A stretch of DNA of 64,000 bases from Augochlora pura (lineage: Eukaryota; Arthropoda; Insecta; Hymenoptera; Halictidae): assembly GCF_028453695.1 (NCBI RefSeq), contig NC_135773.1, positions 23,919,782-23,983,781 of the forward strand, read 5' to 3'. Numbering within the stretch: position 1 is the first letter of the stretch; every line of letters starts with the position of its first letter. Below the pieces are notes generated by a model that was given only the letters and a program-made list of their open reading frames with translations, did no database searches and was not told the origin of the DNA. Of the stretch, positions 1 to 11,250 are shown one piece after another. Both the position numbers and the translations under genes were made by a program.

Positions 1-1379
1 GTGTTGCAAAGCTTTTCTTTTGATTTTGCAACTTTCGCGCTGCCGTCGTCCTTACGCGCGTCACCTATTCATCAACCCTTAACCTCGTGCAACGTAATAA
101 CCAGCCAGACTCGCGACGAACGTTTCGTATAAAAGTCAGGCATAAAAATATAAAGTGTTAAGAAAAAGATTGATATAGCAAACTTACAGTTTTGTTGCGC
201 GAATAAATTGTTTCAATAATTTTATAACTATTTATATCGTACTACTGCAAGCTTCGATATTATTATTTCATTTTTAAAATATCTTTCGCGATTAATCAGA
301 TAAATAAAATTAATAGAAACGAAAATTTAAGTCGTTCGGAAAATTATTTCGTTTTTAAAACGAACTTTAAGGGGTTTATTTTTTAAACATAATATCACCT
401 CACGTGAGAACGAAATAACTTTTTGAACAATTCTACATGTACGTGCAACGACTTGTTCAAAGTTTCGCGGGGCAACCGCGACCACCGTAATCCGGATAAG
501 GGTTGATTATTATCTGGCGTCATATTTCTACATTGTACCACTTATCGCCGATTAATACCTTCCTCATTATCATCGTTAACATTTCGCACGCGTTTCGAAT
601 AGCTATTATTTTACGCTAATCGCGTCCGCGCGTCGCTTTCCACCGGCGGCGCAATAAACGTTTTCTCTTGCAAATTCACGAGCGCTCCGCGAGCCCGCAA
701 AGATCCACAATGTGATTCTTAATAGTATCTAATGGAGCGTACAAGTAGGATCTCGATTAACCGGCTTCGTTCGCGACCGGAGACCGGTCACCTCGCCGCA
801 ACCGGCTCCGCTATCCTATTCGGCTACTTATTTTTATTTCATAGTTATAATTCGCGAACGACAGAAAATAAGAGCCGCTTTTTCCGAATCTATCACGAAT
901 TAATTATAATAAATTGAAGTATAATAAATAGAAGAAATTACTTTAAAGGGTTAACCCTTTGAGTGGTGACGCTGAGGTACTGCTAAAATTCTTCTACCAT
1001 AAGATAATTTGATTAATTTCTATCGCGAGAAATATTAATTGAATTCAATGAGTAATTCTCAAGACAATTTCTATATAAACGAAGCTTAGATTTAAAAAAT
1101 TCTTACACAGTGAAAAATGATTGGTGCAAGCGATAAGAATCGATTTCGATTGCATACAATGAGAGTACTATGATCTAGGAAAATTATTTAAAATTTATAG
1201 TTAAAATAGCTTCAAGTGGGGTTGATACATCCGATATAAAAGTAAATCTCCAAAATCTTCAACTGTTTCATCCCCTAATTTTTCTCGCGAGCGCATCGTC
1301 TATGTCGCAGACGAAACAATTACTTCGCGTTTTATTTCGAAATTCCCGGTGCTCTTTCCAGGTGCGGTCTAATATTAGA
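1..1379. other. AT-rich non-coding stretch
   Basis: Mostly AT-rich with many stop codons in every frame. The only open frame of note is 61 codons at 732-917 (+), with no recognisable motif, probably chance. A TTAA followed by CCCTTTGAGTGG begins at 951 and resembles one end of the TTAA/CCC elements found elsewhere in the window, but no matching second end could be found. I see no gene here. Confidence 0.5.
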
Positions 1380-1694
1380 TTGTCCCGCGGATAAAATGAC
1401 CTAGGTCGAAGCTCTCGCCTCCTCCTCTCCTCCTCCCCCTCCCGAAATGCTCTAGTAGGAAAGCTCTGGGGCCGGAAGCGTCCATGGTGGGAAGAAGAAA
1501 TCAATGCAGGGAGGAAGAGAGGGTGCCGAGAGATGCAGAATCGCCCGGATGACCTCGGTTCCACCGAAGCTCCGCAGCCGCCGCGCGCGGCGACGCGGGC
1601 AGGTACGCAGATGCGGAATGTCCCATATTCCCATGGTGAACTCGGACACGCTCGATAATCGAGATATCGAGCACGTAGGTGTACAACGCTCGCG

Positions 1695-1722
1695 CGAGAG
1701 AGCGAGAGAGAGAGAGAGAGAG
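1695..1722. repeat. (GA)n microsatellite
   Basis: Alternating GA run with a few interruptions, inside GC island 1. Confidence 0.9.
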
Positions 1723-2780
1723 CGCGGACAACGCGCCGATCCCCGGCTCTTCCATGCTTGCATCATACCGCATTACGTACACTTTGCTTGATGAAACAAA
1801 TTGGTATGACCTGGTCTAGCGCGTTGCTTCTCATCGACACCCTCCAACGCTGGTTCTTCCTCCTCCGTCCCTCCTCCTCCACCTCCTCCATCTCCTCCTC
1901 CCCCCGGCCGTTCTTTCTTCGTTTCATTGAAGGAAGTCGTTTAGAGAGGAGCGATTCTTCGACCCTAGCCTCTCTCGCGACCGAGCCTCGTCCGGCTCTC
2001 GTAGATTCGTCTATGATTTCGCTCGTTGCGTTAACCCTTTCGATGCCGTTTCTCCCGTCGATATGAAATAATTACGCCTGATACTATGTCGTTTCTATTT
2101 CTATCACTATTTCGCTCATACTATTTCGATTCCATATAACAAAGCGCGCTGCATATTATACGCGCTCGCATCTATAAATATCAATTTTTATAAGAAAAAT
2201 ATTCGATATAATTATAGTTTAAACAGAACGATTAAATTCGTAAATTTTGATTTTATGCAGAGAAAGCAACGGGGATCGATCGAAAATAAGCGTCTCTTTA
2301 TTAACAATTCCATCGTCAGCTGGCGCGCGCGCGCGCGTCCCGCCTCTCGGTCGGCGAATAATTGAAAAGCATCGGCGCGGAAAGATTTCCCGGGCAAAAT
2401 GATCCGGCGAATTGTTAGCGGATTCGACGAAACTCGCGGCTGAAAGTGTGTCATCCATCCCGGAAAAAGGGGGAGGAAAGGTCGCGGGAGCGAGCGGGAA
2501 ACGCGCGGGGAAAAGGGTCCGCCGCCGCCGCGAGAGACGACGACGACGTTGCTCTCGTCGGGCGCTCATAGTTCAAAGATACGAGTGCAAGTGCGCGGCG
2601 CCGAGCCGCGGCGGTGTCGGGCCGGGTCGGGCCGGGACGGGACGACGGGCTGCATGTGCATTGGCCGGCAGTGTGCGCATGCACCTAGACACCGGCCGCT
2701 CTGCGGTATCGCCATTGAGACCTGACCTACTTCGGGCCGCACGGTCCGCCAACATCGCGCTTTGCCCGAGTAAAAGCACC

Positions 2781-2816
2781 CAGAGAGAGAGAGAGAGGGA
2801 GAGAGAGAGAGAGGGC
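2781..2816. repeat. (GA)n microsatellite
   Basis: About 18 GA units with one GGG interruption. It drives Arg/Glu or Ser/Leu runs in the overlapping open frames. Confidence 0.9.
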
Positions 2817-3244
2817 AGAGCGCGCGCTTCTCGCGACCGTATGCGGCCAGAACTCTCTCTCTTTTTACCCCCTTCCATCCCCCGGCTGTCCCATTTTTTG
2901 TTTCACTCGCGAGGTTTTTGCGAATCTTCATCCGGAGGTCGCCTACTCTGGAATCTTGCTCGACGTCCGTCCTCCTTTTTGCAAGCTCCCTCTCCCCCTC
3001 TCTCTCCCTCTCTTTTTCTCTCGTTCGCCCTCTCTCGCTCTTTTCCACCCTCATTCACATCGCCGATTAATCTTCTCCCTTGTCTCCCGCTCCCGCCGGC
3101 TCCGTTTCCATTCTATTTTCTTCCGTGATCCTCTTACTCCTCTCTTGATCTCCGGATTTCATTTTTCACTTGTCAGAACAACGACGGAAGGGCCCTTCCG
3201 ACGCGCCGTTTTCGGTTTTATCGAAATTGAACCCGTTCCGATAT

Positions 3245-3468
3245 AATAACGTGCCGGACTCGTGAAAAAGATTCCGTGCAGGATCTACTAAATATGACTT
3301 AAAAGTTGTATTAATTAATTAAAGATAAAGCGCGACGCCGCGACGATCCCAAAGAACGCGCGATGATATTATTGATCCCTAAAGACTATAGAAGAAACGA
3401 AAATTGTCTGGTCCCGTTATTAAAAATATTAAAGACAATAAAGTATCGATGAACGCAGCGCGAAAGGA
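3245..3468 (+). mobile_element. Group D TTAA/CCC element, degenerate copy
   Basis: The left part carries GTGCCGGACTCGTG followed by GATTCCGTGCAGGATCTACT. The right part carries TTATTAAAAATATTAAAGA and ends GAACGCAGCGCGAAAGG. The same blocks occur in the same order at 31299-31534, and reversed at 33915-34153. Both terminal TTAA sites are lost and the middle is diverged, so this is an old copy. No coding capacity. Assignment to a piggyBac-like non-autonomous family rests on the better-preserved copies. Confidence 0.55.
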
Positions 3469-3742
3469 ATCGTAGCGCAAGGGGGTTGAAGTATTCGTTT
3501 CCGTCACGAATTCATCGAATCCACGGTTCTCCCCGTTCATCCGTGTCCACCGAAACAGGACAAAGGAACAACGCCGAGGATCAAACGCGAAAGGATTAAG
3601 AGTAGCGAGCAACATGCATATTCAGCGGATTATGTTTGAAGTCTTTCTAACGAGGGAGGGGGAGGTTGAACGATTATAAAGCCGGTTTCCAGAGCAGCGC
3701 CCGCTCGCGCGCGCCTCTCTTCCGCTTTTGTCTCCGTGTTCG

Positions 3743-3817
3743 CCGCGCGGGCGCGCGCGCGCGCCGTATAATGCACCCGATTTCCGATGCATCGTTGCCG
3801 GCGCGCGCGCGCGCGCG
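3743..3817. repeat. (CG)n runs
   Basis: Two alternating CG tracts, about 3743-3764 and 3799-3817, separated by ordinary sequence. Potential Z-DNA-forming DNA within GC island 1. Confidence 0.8.
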
Positions 3818-3873
3818 AGCGAGCGCGAATCAAGAGAGATTTCGAGTGTATTGGCCTAGATACGAGAGAGCAG

Positions 3874-3888
3874 CCCCCCCCCCCCCCC
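3874..3888. repeat. Poly-C homopolymer (15 C)
   Basis: Fifteen consecutive C, followed by further C/T. The length is likely uncertain because such runs are error-prone in assemblies. Confidence 0.85.
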
Positions 3889-4477
3889 TCCCCGCCGGAG
3901 GGGTGAGGCGGGGGAGGAGCGGGAGGGGCGCGGAGCATGAATTTCCCGGTAGTCCGCGGCCGGATTTTTCCCTTCCCTCTGGATATCGGCGACCGAAACG
4001 AGATTCCCGCGAAAATGGGACAGGGGGAGCGCAATAAAGCCGGGGCGGCCCGCCACCCCCTCGCCCCCGCCGATCCGGCGACGCTTCGCCGATCGAGTAC
4101 GATTCGCGATCCGCTTTTGCTTCTCTCTCCGCGAACGGTTTTTTCCCCCCCACGTGTATCGTTCGCCGTGTTACGCGCGCGAGAGCTTCCACGAGGCGGA
4201 GAGAGAGAGAGAGAGAGCCTCGATTTTCCTTCGAATCCCGTCGTCGAATCTGCGAGCCGCGCGAGTCAGCGTTTCTTGATCGACCCTTTTCGATGCGCGC
4301 GGGTCAGCCGGTTTCGCAAAACAAGCTTCCCAACCCCTTGCACTGTATTACATCTTTTGGAGCTACGTTGATCACTACTGTTTCGATCTTAATTATTTCC
4401 TCGATGTCGCGTTAATTTTGAGATAATATTTCAGGAACTTTTTAATTCTCAAAACTAGTCTCATTGTATTAAAATAT

Positions 4478-4560
4478 TATAAATAAGTAGGCACATTCTA
4501 AATACCATAAATAAATAGGCACATTGTAAATACCATAAACAAATAGGCACATTGTAAATC
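4478..4560. repeat. 28-bp minisatellite, about 3 copies
   Basis: Three tandem copies of a 28-bp unit built around ATAAATAGGCACATTGTAAA with a few substitutions. AT-rich surroundings. Confidence 0.85.
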
Positions 4561-5298
4561 CATTAAATAATAAATAAATCCATTTAATAATCCATTAAAT
4601 ATTTTATCAATCATTTCCGTCTGCTATTAATACATACTGTAAATAAGTGACTGGGTACGTTTCAGTCGCATTTCACGGTTTCAAATAAAAGAGAGTCGAT
4701 AAAACGGTAGAAGATAAAGCTTAAAAAGATTGCGAGCCCTGGTTGAGGAGATACGGCCCGGAATTGGCGCAGCCAAGAGAAGGAAGGTTTAGCTTTGACC
4801 CGTGTGCACGTGGGTTCAAGAAGGAAGCGACGGAGTCGTGAACGAAAGCGAGGCGGCTTTATCTTCGGACCCGAGAAAGGAGGATATTCGGCCGATTATC
4901 TCAACGGGGCCGAATACCGTGGCGGATCCTTTCACCGATAGTATATTTAAACATTGTCGCGTTATACTTTAAAATGCGCGCAAGAGGAGAAATCGAGAGG
5001 GAAAGCCAAACGGCGACGACGGCGGCGGCGAGGCACACGGCCGATAAATTAGCGTTTAACGAACGGATCTCGCTTCCCAAAATTCGCGGCGCTCGCTTTC
5101 TCGTGGTATTGGTCAATTGCGCAAAGACAAGCCGGGCCACTGAGCACGGTGAAACACGAAATTCGCGCGCGCGCGCGCGACGAGAGCCCAGCGTGTCAAC
5201 CTAAACAAACTAGCGAACGCGGCACACGCGCGGCTCTGGCCACCGAGAAACGAATCCGCAAATACTTCTTCTGTAAATTCACCTTGAAACGGTTATCC

Positions 5299-5318
5299 GC
5301 TGCTGCTGCTGCTGCTGC
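5299..5318. repeat. (GCT)n trinucleotide repeat
   Basis: Six GCT units. It would encode poly-Ala or poly-Ser/Leu if coding, but there is no sign that it is. Confidence 0.9.
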
Positions 5319-6400
5319 CGAGCCTCGGATGCAGCGACGCGTCGAGACGATGCGTTTCGGGGTGCAGTCGCAATCGACGGAAATTCGAACGGCTACCGGC
5401 GGCTCTCGGCTTCGAAGGGTTTGCGAATAATTTTCGGTTCCTTAGAAAACGAGCTGATATTCTAATTTTTATTTCGCTGAAAAATTCGCAGCCTGTCACT
5501 GTTCCGATAAATGCTATACATTGTTCCTAAATGCAATAAAGACTGCACGTTATAAAAGTGCGGCTTTCTTAATAATAATATTCCTTACGATTCTCAAAAA
5601 TGACTACAGTTTTAGTCGTGTTTTTCAATTCGATCGTACATCACGAAATAGCACGTTCGCTACGCAGAAACGTTTATAACACAGAAACAATAGATTATAG
5701 ATAACTGTGTCTGTCGCTAAATATTGCACGCGACAAATGGCAGCGAATTAATTCATGAGGCACGATTTAGGTGACTGGTACGCATTTGGCAACCCCCCCT
5801 CCCTCTCTGTCCCCCCCACTCCCCCCGATTCCATCGGGGCGATCGATTTGCGTGCAACCTTAATTGGCGAGGCGGAATTGCACGGTTAAGGGTGCGTTTA
5901 CATGGATACCGTGTTCCGCGACCGTTTTTCGAGCAGTCCGTTGCAACCTCGGTACACATCGGTACATAGACATAGTTAAATAAATTAATATTTGCTTCGA
6001 AGTAAAATAATATTGTACAAATATGTCCAGGGTATTTACGAAAATTTCTGAAACTGTTTTTGAAAATGTTTAACCTGCGACTAGTTTATGAAATTAAAAT
6101 AACTAGCGTCGTTAGGTACTTCGTTTTCATTTAATTTCTGTACAGTTTAGTAACCTATGCAAATATTAATTATTAAATTATTTAAGACTGTTATTATTAT
6201 CTTTTACTATTATTTTGCTATTATGAAGTGATGCTTTTCAATAATTCCTTAGACAGGAAATTTATATAGTTTGCTTTACAATGAATACTGCACGAGGATC
6301 CAAGTACTATATTTAACAAGACACCTTCGAAACATCGATAAACGTTTTTCGATAAACATTTTTTCATAGTTTAAGGGTATTCGAACATCCTTTAGCTCGA

Positions 6401-6775
6401 GCTTTCATTCGAAACCCTTCGGATCCCGCGGAAGACGTTTCGACGACCGACGTTCGTCCGGGTGCCCCCGGAGCTGCGTCGACGGAGTCGACGAACGATC
6501 CGGTCGGATCAACAAACTTGCAGGAAACAGGACCGCGTGTATTTTTAGCGGACGATCAGGCACGGTGGTCGCGAGAGGTCCGATCGTGAATCGAGCATCG
6601 CTCGCAGGAATGCACCGTGAGCCGAGAGATCACGGTGAAAATCGTCCCGAGAGAGCTTGCGAGACCCCCCGTTCAACTAGGTCAACGTGACATCGTCGGC
6701 TCTTGACGCACGTGCAAACATCTCGACACCCGACACGCATGTGCACAGAGCACCCTTTTCCTTCGGGGGAGAAAC

Positions 6776-6807
<32 letters not shown>

Positions 6808-7105
6808 CTTCGCCCGGCTGGATTTCCCCGTCGGCGATCGATCGCAGACAGTCTAGGGAACCGTTCCTCCTCCTCTCTCCTTCGACCAACTATGTCGCGC
6901 AACTTCCACGGAAATAAGAGTAACACGGAGACGAAGGGGAAAAACCTACCCTTCGGACGAAATCGCGACGCTTCGTGTACAATATTAGGGCGCCCTACAA
7001 ATTCCTTCCTATTTCCGATGCGACATCCGCAAAAGGATTCATTGCAAGAACTAGTATGGTAGAGTCAGAGTGTTGAAGATGACAGAGCAGGGGATGATGC
7101 AGTGT
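6401..7105. other. GC-rich pocket without a recognised gene
   Basis: Moderately GC-rich to about 6960, with a (GA)n run at 6776-6799. Overlapping short open frames on both strands (70-119 codons) follow the microsatellite. A mariner-like terminus lies at 6985-7009. I see no gene. Confidence 0.45.
6985..7009 (+). mobile_element. Solitary mariner-like terminus
   Basis: TTAGGGCGCCCTACAAATTC, preceded by TA, matches the ends at 11131, 23489 and 30304, and a reversed one at 47399. A TA dinucleotide outside the end fits a Tc1/mariner target site. No inverted partner or transposase is visible nearby, so it is a relic. The family assignment is inferred. Confidence 0.4.
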
Positions 7106-7342
7106 TTAACCCCTTGCCGTACCATTTTCTTTACAATTCCTATAATTCGAATTTCTTCGATCGCACTGATTTTTTAGAAAAATCAAGAAATTTTATATTT
7201 ATTGCATCTATTTGAAAGTTTAAATATTGGTGGGAAGAGAATGAAATTTGATTTCTAGTTAAAGGAACAGATGAACATTTATACATAACAGCTTGTTACT
7301 AGAAATCTTCGTCGGACTCGTTAAAGTATCGCAAGGGGTTAA
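7106..7342 (+). mobile_element. Group A TTAA/CCC short element (piggyBac-like)
   Basis: A 237-bp element with TTAA at both edges (7106-7109 and 7339-7342). The left end reads CCCCTTGCCGTAC and the right end GTATCGCAAGGGG, an imperfect inverted repeat matching at 11 of 13 bases. The first 25 bases after the left TTAA match the copy at 8750-9000 closely, and the right part carries GTCGGACTCGTTAAAG as in that copy. No open frame. TTAA target duplications and CCC termini are the known signature of piggyBac-superfamily elements, so this is probably a piggyBac-derived MITE. Confidence 0.75.
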
Positions 7343-8749
7343 GAATGACTCAGGGGTGAAATCGTAAGTTTATGGAAGGTTTTTAAATCTTATGTAAAAC
7401 AGGAAGCCTGTCATTTATATATAATAAAATGACGTTCAACGGTAGAATAGCCTGATAAAAAATGCGAAGAATTTGGAGATTTTCACGGGCAGCCGTCTGG
7501 ACGCCACCGCGCGACGTCGCCAGGCGACAGATGGGCAGTCGAATAATGTATGCCGCGTGCCTGGCGTCCGCGCATTCCCGAAATCGAACGTGTGGTGCGC
7601 GGTTGCTGGCCCAAGAGCAAAGCAAAACCAAAGGAGACGGAAACAAGGAACACGAACGGATCGAGTGAAAGTGCGAGACGTCTCGAATTCGCGATTAGAG
7701 GGCCCGGAGGAGGTGGAACGAAGAGGTAGGAGAGACGCGGAGGAGCGGAAGGAGTAGACGGAGGAGGTCGAGGATGAAGAGAGAGAGAGAAAGAGAGAGG
7801 GGGGAGGAGAGGAGAGGAGAGGAGAGTTCCTGGCTCGAGAATCGAGAACGAGCGCGTGTTCGAGGGTTCCCGAAAAAGGCGAATCACCTCTTGCTCGAAA
7901 GTTGCCCGGCGCAGCGAGCGTCGCGCGCGAGCCGTTCCGCGGGGAGGAACGAACGGCGAACGAGCGGCGCGCGATATAGCAGCGGCAGCGGCAGCGGATC
8001 CTTGAATCGTAAACTTTCGCGAGACGACTCGGAAATTGGAAAAGCCAGTTCGCTTGGTCGGTGCTCTCGCTCGCTCGGTCGCCTGCTCTCGCCCACTCGC
8101 TCGAGAGCACGAGAGCGGTCGATGAACGCGCGGCGGCATCGACTCCCTGAGACAAAAGAACGCGTTCGCGGTCAACGAATGATTCGCGGCATCTGGGGGC
8201 CAACGGAGAGTCGCGAGCGCGCCCCGCGTCCCTGTTATCTGAAACGTTCCTGGGTAATTGGAGCGTGGCTTCGTTCGAACGGGGTGAAAACGCGCAAGCA
8301 AAAAAAAAAAGAAAAGAGGAAAGAGAAAAAAGAAAAAATAACAAAAAGAAATGAAAATAATCGCGAGAACCCGGGCAGAAACGTCGCTGAACGCGCGGGC
8401 AGAAATAATGGAGAGCCCGGGCAACAAGGTGGGATACACGGCGAAGAATCGCGTGTTCCAACCCCCGGGAGTAATGCGCGCGGATGCATTTTCTCCATCC
8501 CCCTATTCATGTACGCGCGCACGGAGTTTGCCACACGACCCACTTCCATCTCGAGGAATAAACGGCACACCAGCCGCCCCCACGCACGTCAGCCACTCGG
8601 ACTTTCATTCGGACTTCCATTGACGACGCGTCGTCGCCCTTTCAGCCCAGCTACCGCCCGGAGAATCCGTTCTTTTCGAGGCGATGCTACCGCGTAGCGC
8701 GCTGCAACCACGCGTCGCCAAAAAGGAAAAATACATAATATTAACTATA
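7343..8749. other. GC-rich island 2
   Basis: High GC and CpG from about 7480 to 8720, with a purine-rich GAGA/GAGGA block at 7772-7825 and an A-rich block at 8298-8350. Open frames of 341 and 318 codons (minus) and 307 codons (plus) overlap one another almost completely. Three long frames sharing the same DNA mean composition, not coding. Their translations are Arg/Ser/Pro-rich and motif-free. A promoter-associated island is possible, but I see no gene. Confidence 0.45.
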
Positions 8750-9000
8750 TTAACCCCTTGACGTACCATTTTCTTCACAGTCACCGAAATTAGGAATTTC
8801 TCAATTGGCACAATTTCTTAGAGGCGATAGAACGTTAATGTTTATTCCATGCCTGAATTTACTGGAATGCTTAAATATTGATAACAAGGAATTAGAATTT
8901 TATTCCAATTTTACAGAACTCAACAACATCCGTATTTAATTATTTGTTACTAGTAATTTGCATCGCGAGTCGGACTCGTGAAAGTACGGCAAGGGGTTAA
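8750..9000 (+). mobile_element. Group A TTAA/CCC short element (piggyBac-like)
   Basis: A 251-bp element with TTAA at 8750-8753 and 8997-9000. The left end CCCCTTGACGTACCATTTTC matches the 7106 copy almost base for base. The right end carries the near-palindrome CGAGTCGGACTCGTG, then AAAGTACGGCAAGGGG. The inverted termini match at about 12 of 13 bases. The internal sequence is AT-rich and non-coding. This is the best-preserved group A copy in the window. Confidence 0.8.
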
Positions 9001-9354
9001 CTATATAATATTAGCTACATTAACTATATCACTAATACTGCATTACTAATGTTGATACAGTAGCAATATAATAATATATTACTGATACGATAAATGCTGC
9101 TAATAATAAAGGCAGCATGATCAGAATCGGTGTAGAAGTAGCTAGAAAATCTGGAAAATGCATATTTTTAATTCGCTTAATTAATTGCAGCCAATGAAAG
9201 TCCGCATTCCCGTTGGCTGAAACAATCGAAGGCTCTTATCGGATCTCGGGTGAACCGCCGATATAGATCGCGCTGTTTCTAAAGTATGAACAAGCACGTC
9301 GAAGGTCTGTAGAAATTAGTTTGACTCATTGACTGCAAGGACGTTTTCTCTTAG
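9001..9354. other. AT-rich flank of a candidate exon
   Basis: AT-rich sequence with no open frame. It ends in GACGTTTTCTCTTAG, a good splice-acceptor context with a possible branch-point motif (CTCATTGACT) about 22-30 bases upstream. Confidence 0.4.
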
Positions 9355-9468
9355 GCATTTCTTAATGAATTGGATTATCTGATCGAATGGGGATGCTTTC
9401 TAAAGCCTGTAACGTTCTACCAGCGAATTTCGCATGCAACGCGACGATTTACGAGAAAGACAGAAAAG
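9355..9468 (+). CDS. Candidate internal coding exon, product unknown
   Basis: The segment is preceded by TTTTCTCTTAG and followed by GTAAGAG after AAAAG, both close to consensus splice sites. One frame is open across exactly 38 codons in phase 0, begins AFLNELDYLIEWGCF, and meets TAA four codons after the donor, as expected for an intron. I do not recognise the peptide. A different frame of the same DNA belongs to the 194-codon open frame starting at 9387, and both cannot be real. Against it, a 38-codon open frame is not rare by chance and no neighbouring exon of the same gene was identified. Confidence 0.25.
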
Positions 9469-9971
9469 GTAAGAGAAGCTTAAGCAACTGGAGCATCGCG
9501 CGACGTTACGGGGGGAAATCTTTTTACAGAAATTGTAGAAACCTCTCAAAAATTGTGACACCTCTACCTTTCGGGTCGAGGCGCACCGGGCGTCGTGACT
9601 GTCGAAAATCAGTGTCACGAATTAGGGATGGAGAGCGACGCGGGCACAAGGAGACGCTCGAAAATCACGATAAAAGCGGAAAGTGGAGCAGCGGAAGGGT
9701 CGAGATTGTCGTCGGAAGATTAACAGACGTTTATGAGACACTGGAATCCGAGGAACGGCCGGTATCTCGTATTTCGTCGGGGGCGACTGTTCCGTATCGA
9801 GCGACCGTGCGCCGCCCACGCGAACAAATTGATTATTCGATTGATAGGGAAAACTGTTGCGCCGTCGAGAACAGCGCGAAACATTCTGGCAGGCCGCGAG
9901 GCATCGTTGTCAACGTGGCTGAAACATTTCAGACACTTCGGAAACTTCTCTGTGTTCGCGTTTTCAGTTAA
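9387..9971 (+). CDS. Hypothetical 194-codon open frame
   Basis: This is the longest open frame outside extreme-composition DNA. It starts ATG at 9387, is preceded in frame by TGA at 9366, and ends with a TAA formed by the TTAA edge of the group B element at 9968. The translation is Arg-rich, with no signal peptide, membrane segment or motif that I recognise. A strong splice donor lies inside it at 9469. No promoter or polyadenylation signal can be tied to it. With several thousand stop-to-stop intervals in the window, one frame of this length is compatible with chance. Low-confidence hypothetical. Confidence 0.12.
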   Translation: MGMLSKACNVLPANFACNATIYEKDRKGKRSLSNWSIARRYGGKSFYRNCRNLSKIVTPLPFGSRRTGRRDCRKSVSRIRDGERRGHKETLENHDKSGKWSSGRVEIVVGRLTDVYETLESEERPVSRISSGATVPYRATVRRPREQIDYSIDRENCCAVENSAKHSGRPRGIVVNVAETFQTLRKLLCVRVFS

Positions 9972-10183
9972 CCCTTTGCAGTCGGAGCCATTTCAACTGA
10001 AAATCAACAATATTTCTTCAGACTTGCGCTATATAACCTGGGGCATTTCAGAATTAAATTTTGCAATTTGCGCGGCAGTTAAAAGCTCTTGACAATTTGT
10101 TGAATACAAGTAAATTTGATCAAAATTATTTTGGAACGCTGCATGATCATTTTTAGATTCACCATTCGACCGCAAAGGGTTGA
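9968..10183 (+). mobile_element. Group B TTAA/CCC short element (piggyBac-like)
   Basis: A 216-bp element: TTAA at 9968, then CCCTTTGCAGTCGGAGCCAT. The right end is CATTCGACCGCAAAGGG followed by TTGA, a mutated TTAA. The termini form an imperfect inverted repeat (CCCTTTGCRGTCG). No coding capacity. Same group as 19902, 21518 and 30515. Confidence 0.75.
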
Positions 10184-11130
10184 GGGTGATTATAGTTCCT
10201 TATATTAATTATAATGAACACTAAACGTCGATAGAAAGTGACGATTAAAAATATGTACGTGCTCTTGATGTGTTAAGGAGTATATACGGACCGCGATAAG
10301 AGGATACATCGACGTATTGTATTCGAGAAAAATTAGAAAAGTCTTGTTTCGAATGGGGTTTACTCGATCAGCATAAATTCCGTCGGACTCGTATGGAATT
10401 ACTCTAGCCACCAGGTTCAGCCTTGTTAGGACACAAGAGAGAGGGAGAGAGAGAGAGGGAGAGAGATGTTTGTCTCGGTTCGCAAGCCGAGAGTAGAACC
10501 GGCTGAAACATCGTGACGCGTCTCGCGCGCGTTCGGTCTCTGACTCCGAATCGACCGAGTTTGCCGGATGCCCGAACCTGTCTCCTCTACCCAGCTCCTC
10601 CGCTCCGCTCCGCTCTGCTCCGCTCGACTCGGGCGCGTACGGCGCTTCATCGAGAGGCTCACCGCCGCGCCACGCGTGGAAGTCGTTTACCCCTCGGAGT
10701 TATTTGGCCCCTTCGTAGCGAGCAACGCTCCGAGCAACCGGACGGCCAACAGTGGAACAGTGACACAACAACACGGCGGCGGCGGTGCGGCGAGCACAGC
10801 CGACGATGGGGAAAAAGAGAGACGGAAACCGGCGCGATCGCCTTCGAGCGAAAGAGAAATCGAGCGTTTATTGCCTCGCGGGGCCGGGATGAGGCAGGAG
10901 GCAGGAGGCAGGAGGCGGGAGGCAAGAGGCACGGGGAGGAAGGATCGTGAGGCCGCGGGAGGAAGTCGCGAGGGGAAAAAGAAATTCGTTGCCGAACGCG
11001 AGGGAGTATCCTCTACGAGAGACGGGACGAGAGCGAAACGCGAGCCACGGCGCATGCGTCGCGGATGAAGTTAACCCGATCCTGTGGCCAAGCCACCCGC
11101 CTCTCCGTGCTAAACAATTCACAGGAAATA

Positions 11131-11155
11131 TTAGGGCGTCCCACGAGTTTCTTCC
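11131..11155 (+). mobile_element. Solitary mariner-like terminus
   Basis: TTAGGGCGTCCCACGAGTTT, preceded by TA. It is the clearest copy of the end also seen at 6985, 23489 and 30304. No partner end. Confidence 0.45.
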
Positions 11156-11189
11156 TTTTCTTCTTACGCGAAATCAACGGACGATAGTT

Positions 11190-11250
11190 TTAACCCCACC
11201 GCGCTGTCACAACGAGTCGGACTCGTGATAGAAATTTCATGAGAGATCTA
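11190..11250 (+). mobile_element. Group D element, isolated left end
   Basis: TTAACCCC at 11190 is followed within about 20 bases by AACGAGTCGGACTCGTGATA and then AGAGATCTA, matching the left end of the 31299 copy and the reversed right end of the 34153 copy. The rest of the element is missing. A second TTAACCC begins at once at 11251, perhaps a nested insertion. Confidence 0.5.

Larger units (their letters stand above)
1380..4330. other. GC-rich island 1
   Basis: A roughly 3 kb stretch of high GC and very high CpG with (GA)n, (CT)n and (CG)n runs. Overlapping open frames of 80-240 codons exist on both strands, including a 238-codon one at 2412-3128 (+). All are Arg/Ser/Pro-rich low-complexity sequence that follows from the base composition. 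At 3675 a TATAAAG lies upstream of GC-rich DNA and could be a core promoter, but there is no downstream gene to confirm it. Islands like this in hymenopteran genomes often hold first exons and promoters. Here that is inference only. Confidence 0.45.
4331..6400. other. Mixed stretch without a recognised gene
   Basis: AT-rich for the most part. A GC pocket at about 4970-5440 includes a (GCT)n run at 5299-5318. A C/T-only tract lies at 5792-5828. Open frames of 60-93 codons at 4901-5499 are confined to the GC pocket and overlap on both strands. I see no gene. Confidence 0.5.

Noticed and set aside
2412..3128. 238-codon open frame in GC island 1
   Set aside because: Runs through (GA)n and (CT)n repeats. 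Low-complexity product with overlapping frames on the other strand.
7436..8697. Open frames of 341, 318 and 307 codons in GC island 2
   Set aside because: They lie on opposite strands over the same GC-rich, low-stop DNA. Translations are Arg/Ser/Pro-rich without motifs. Composition explains them.
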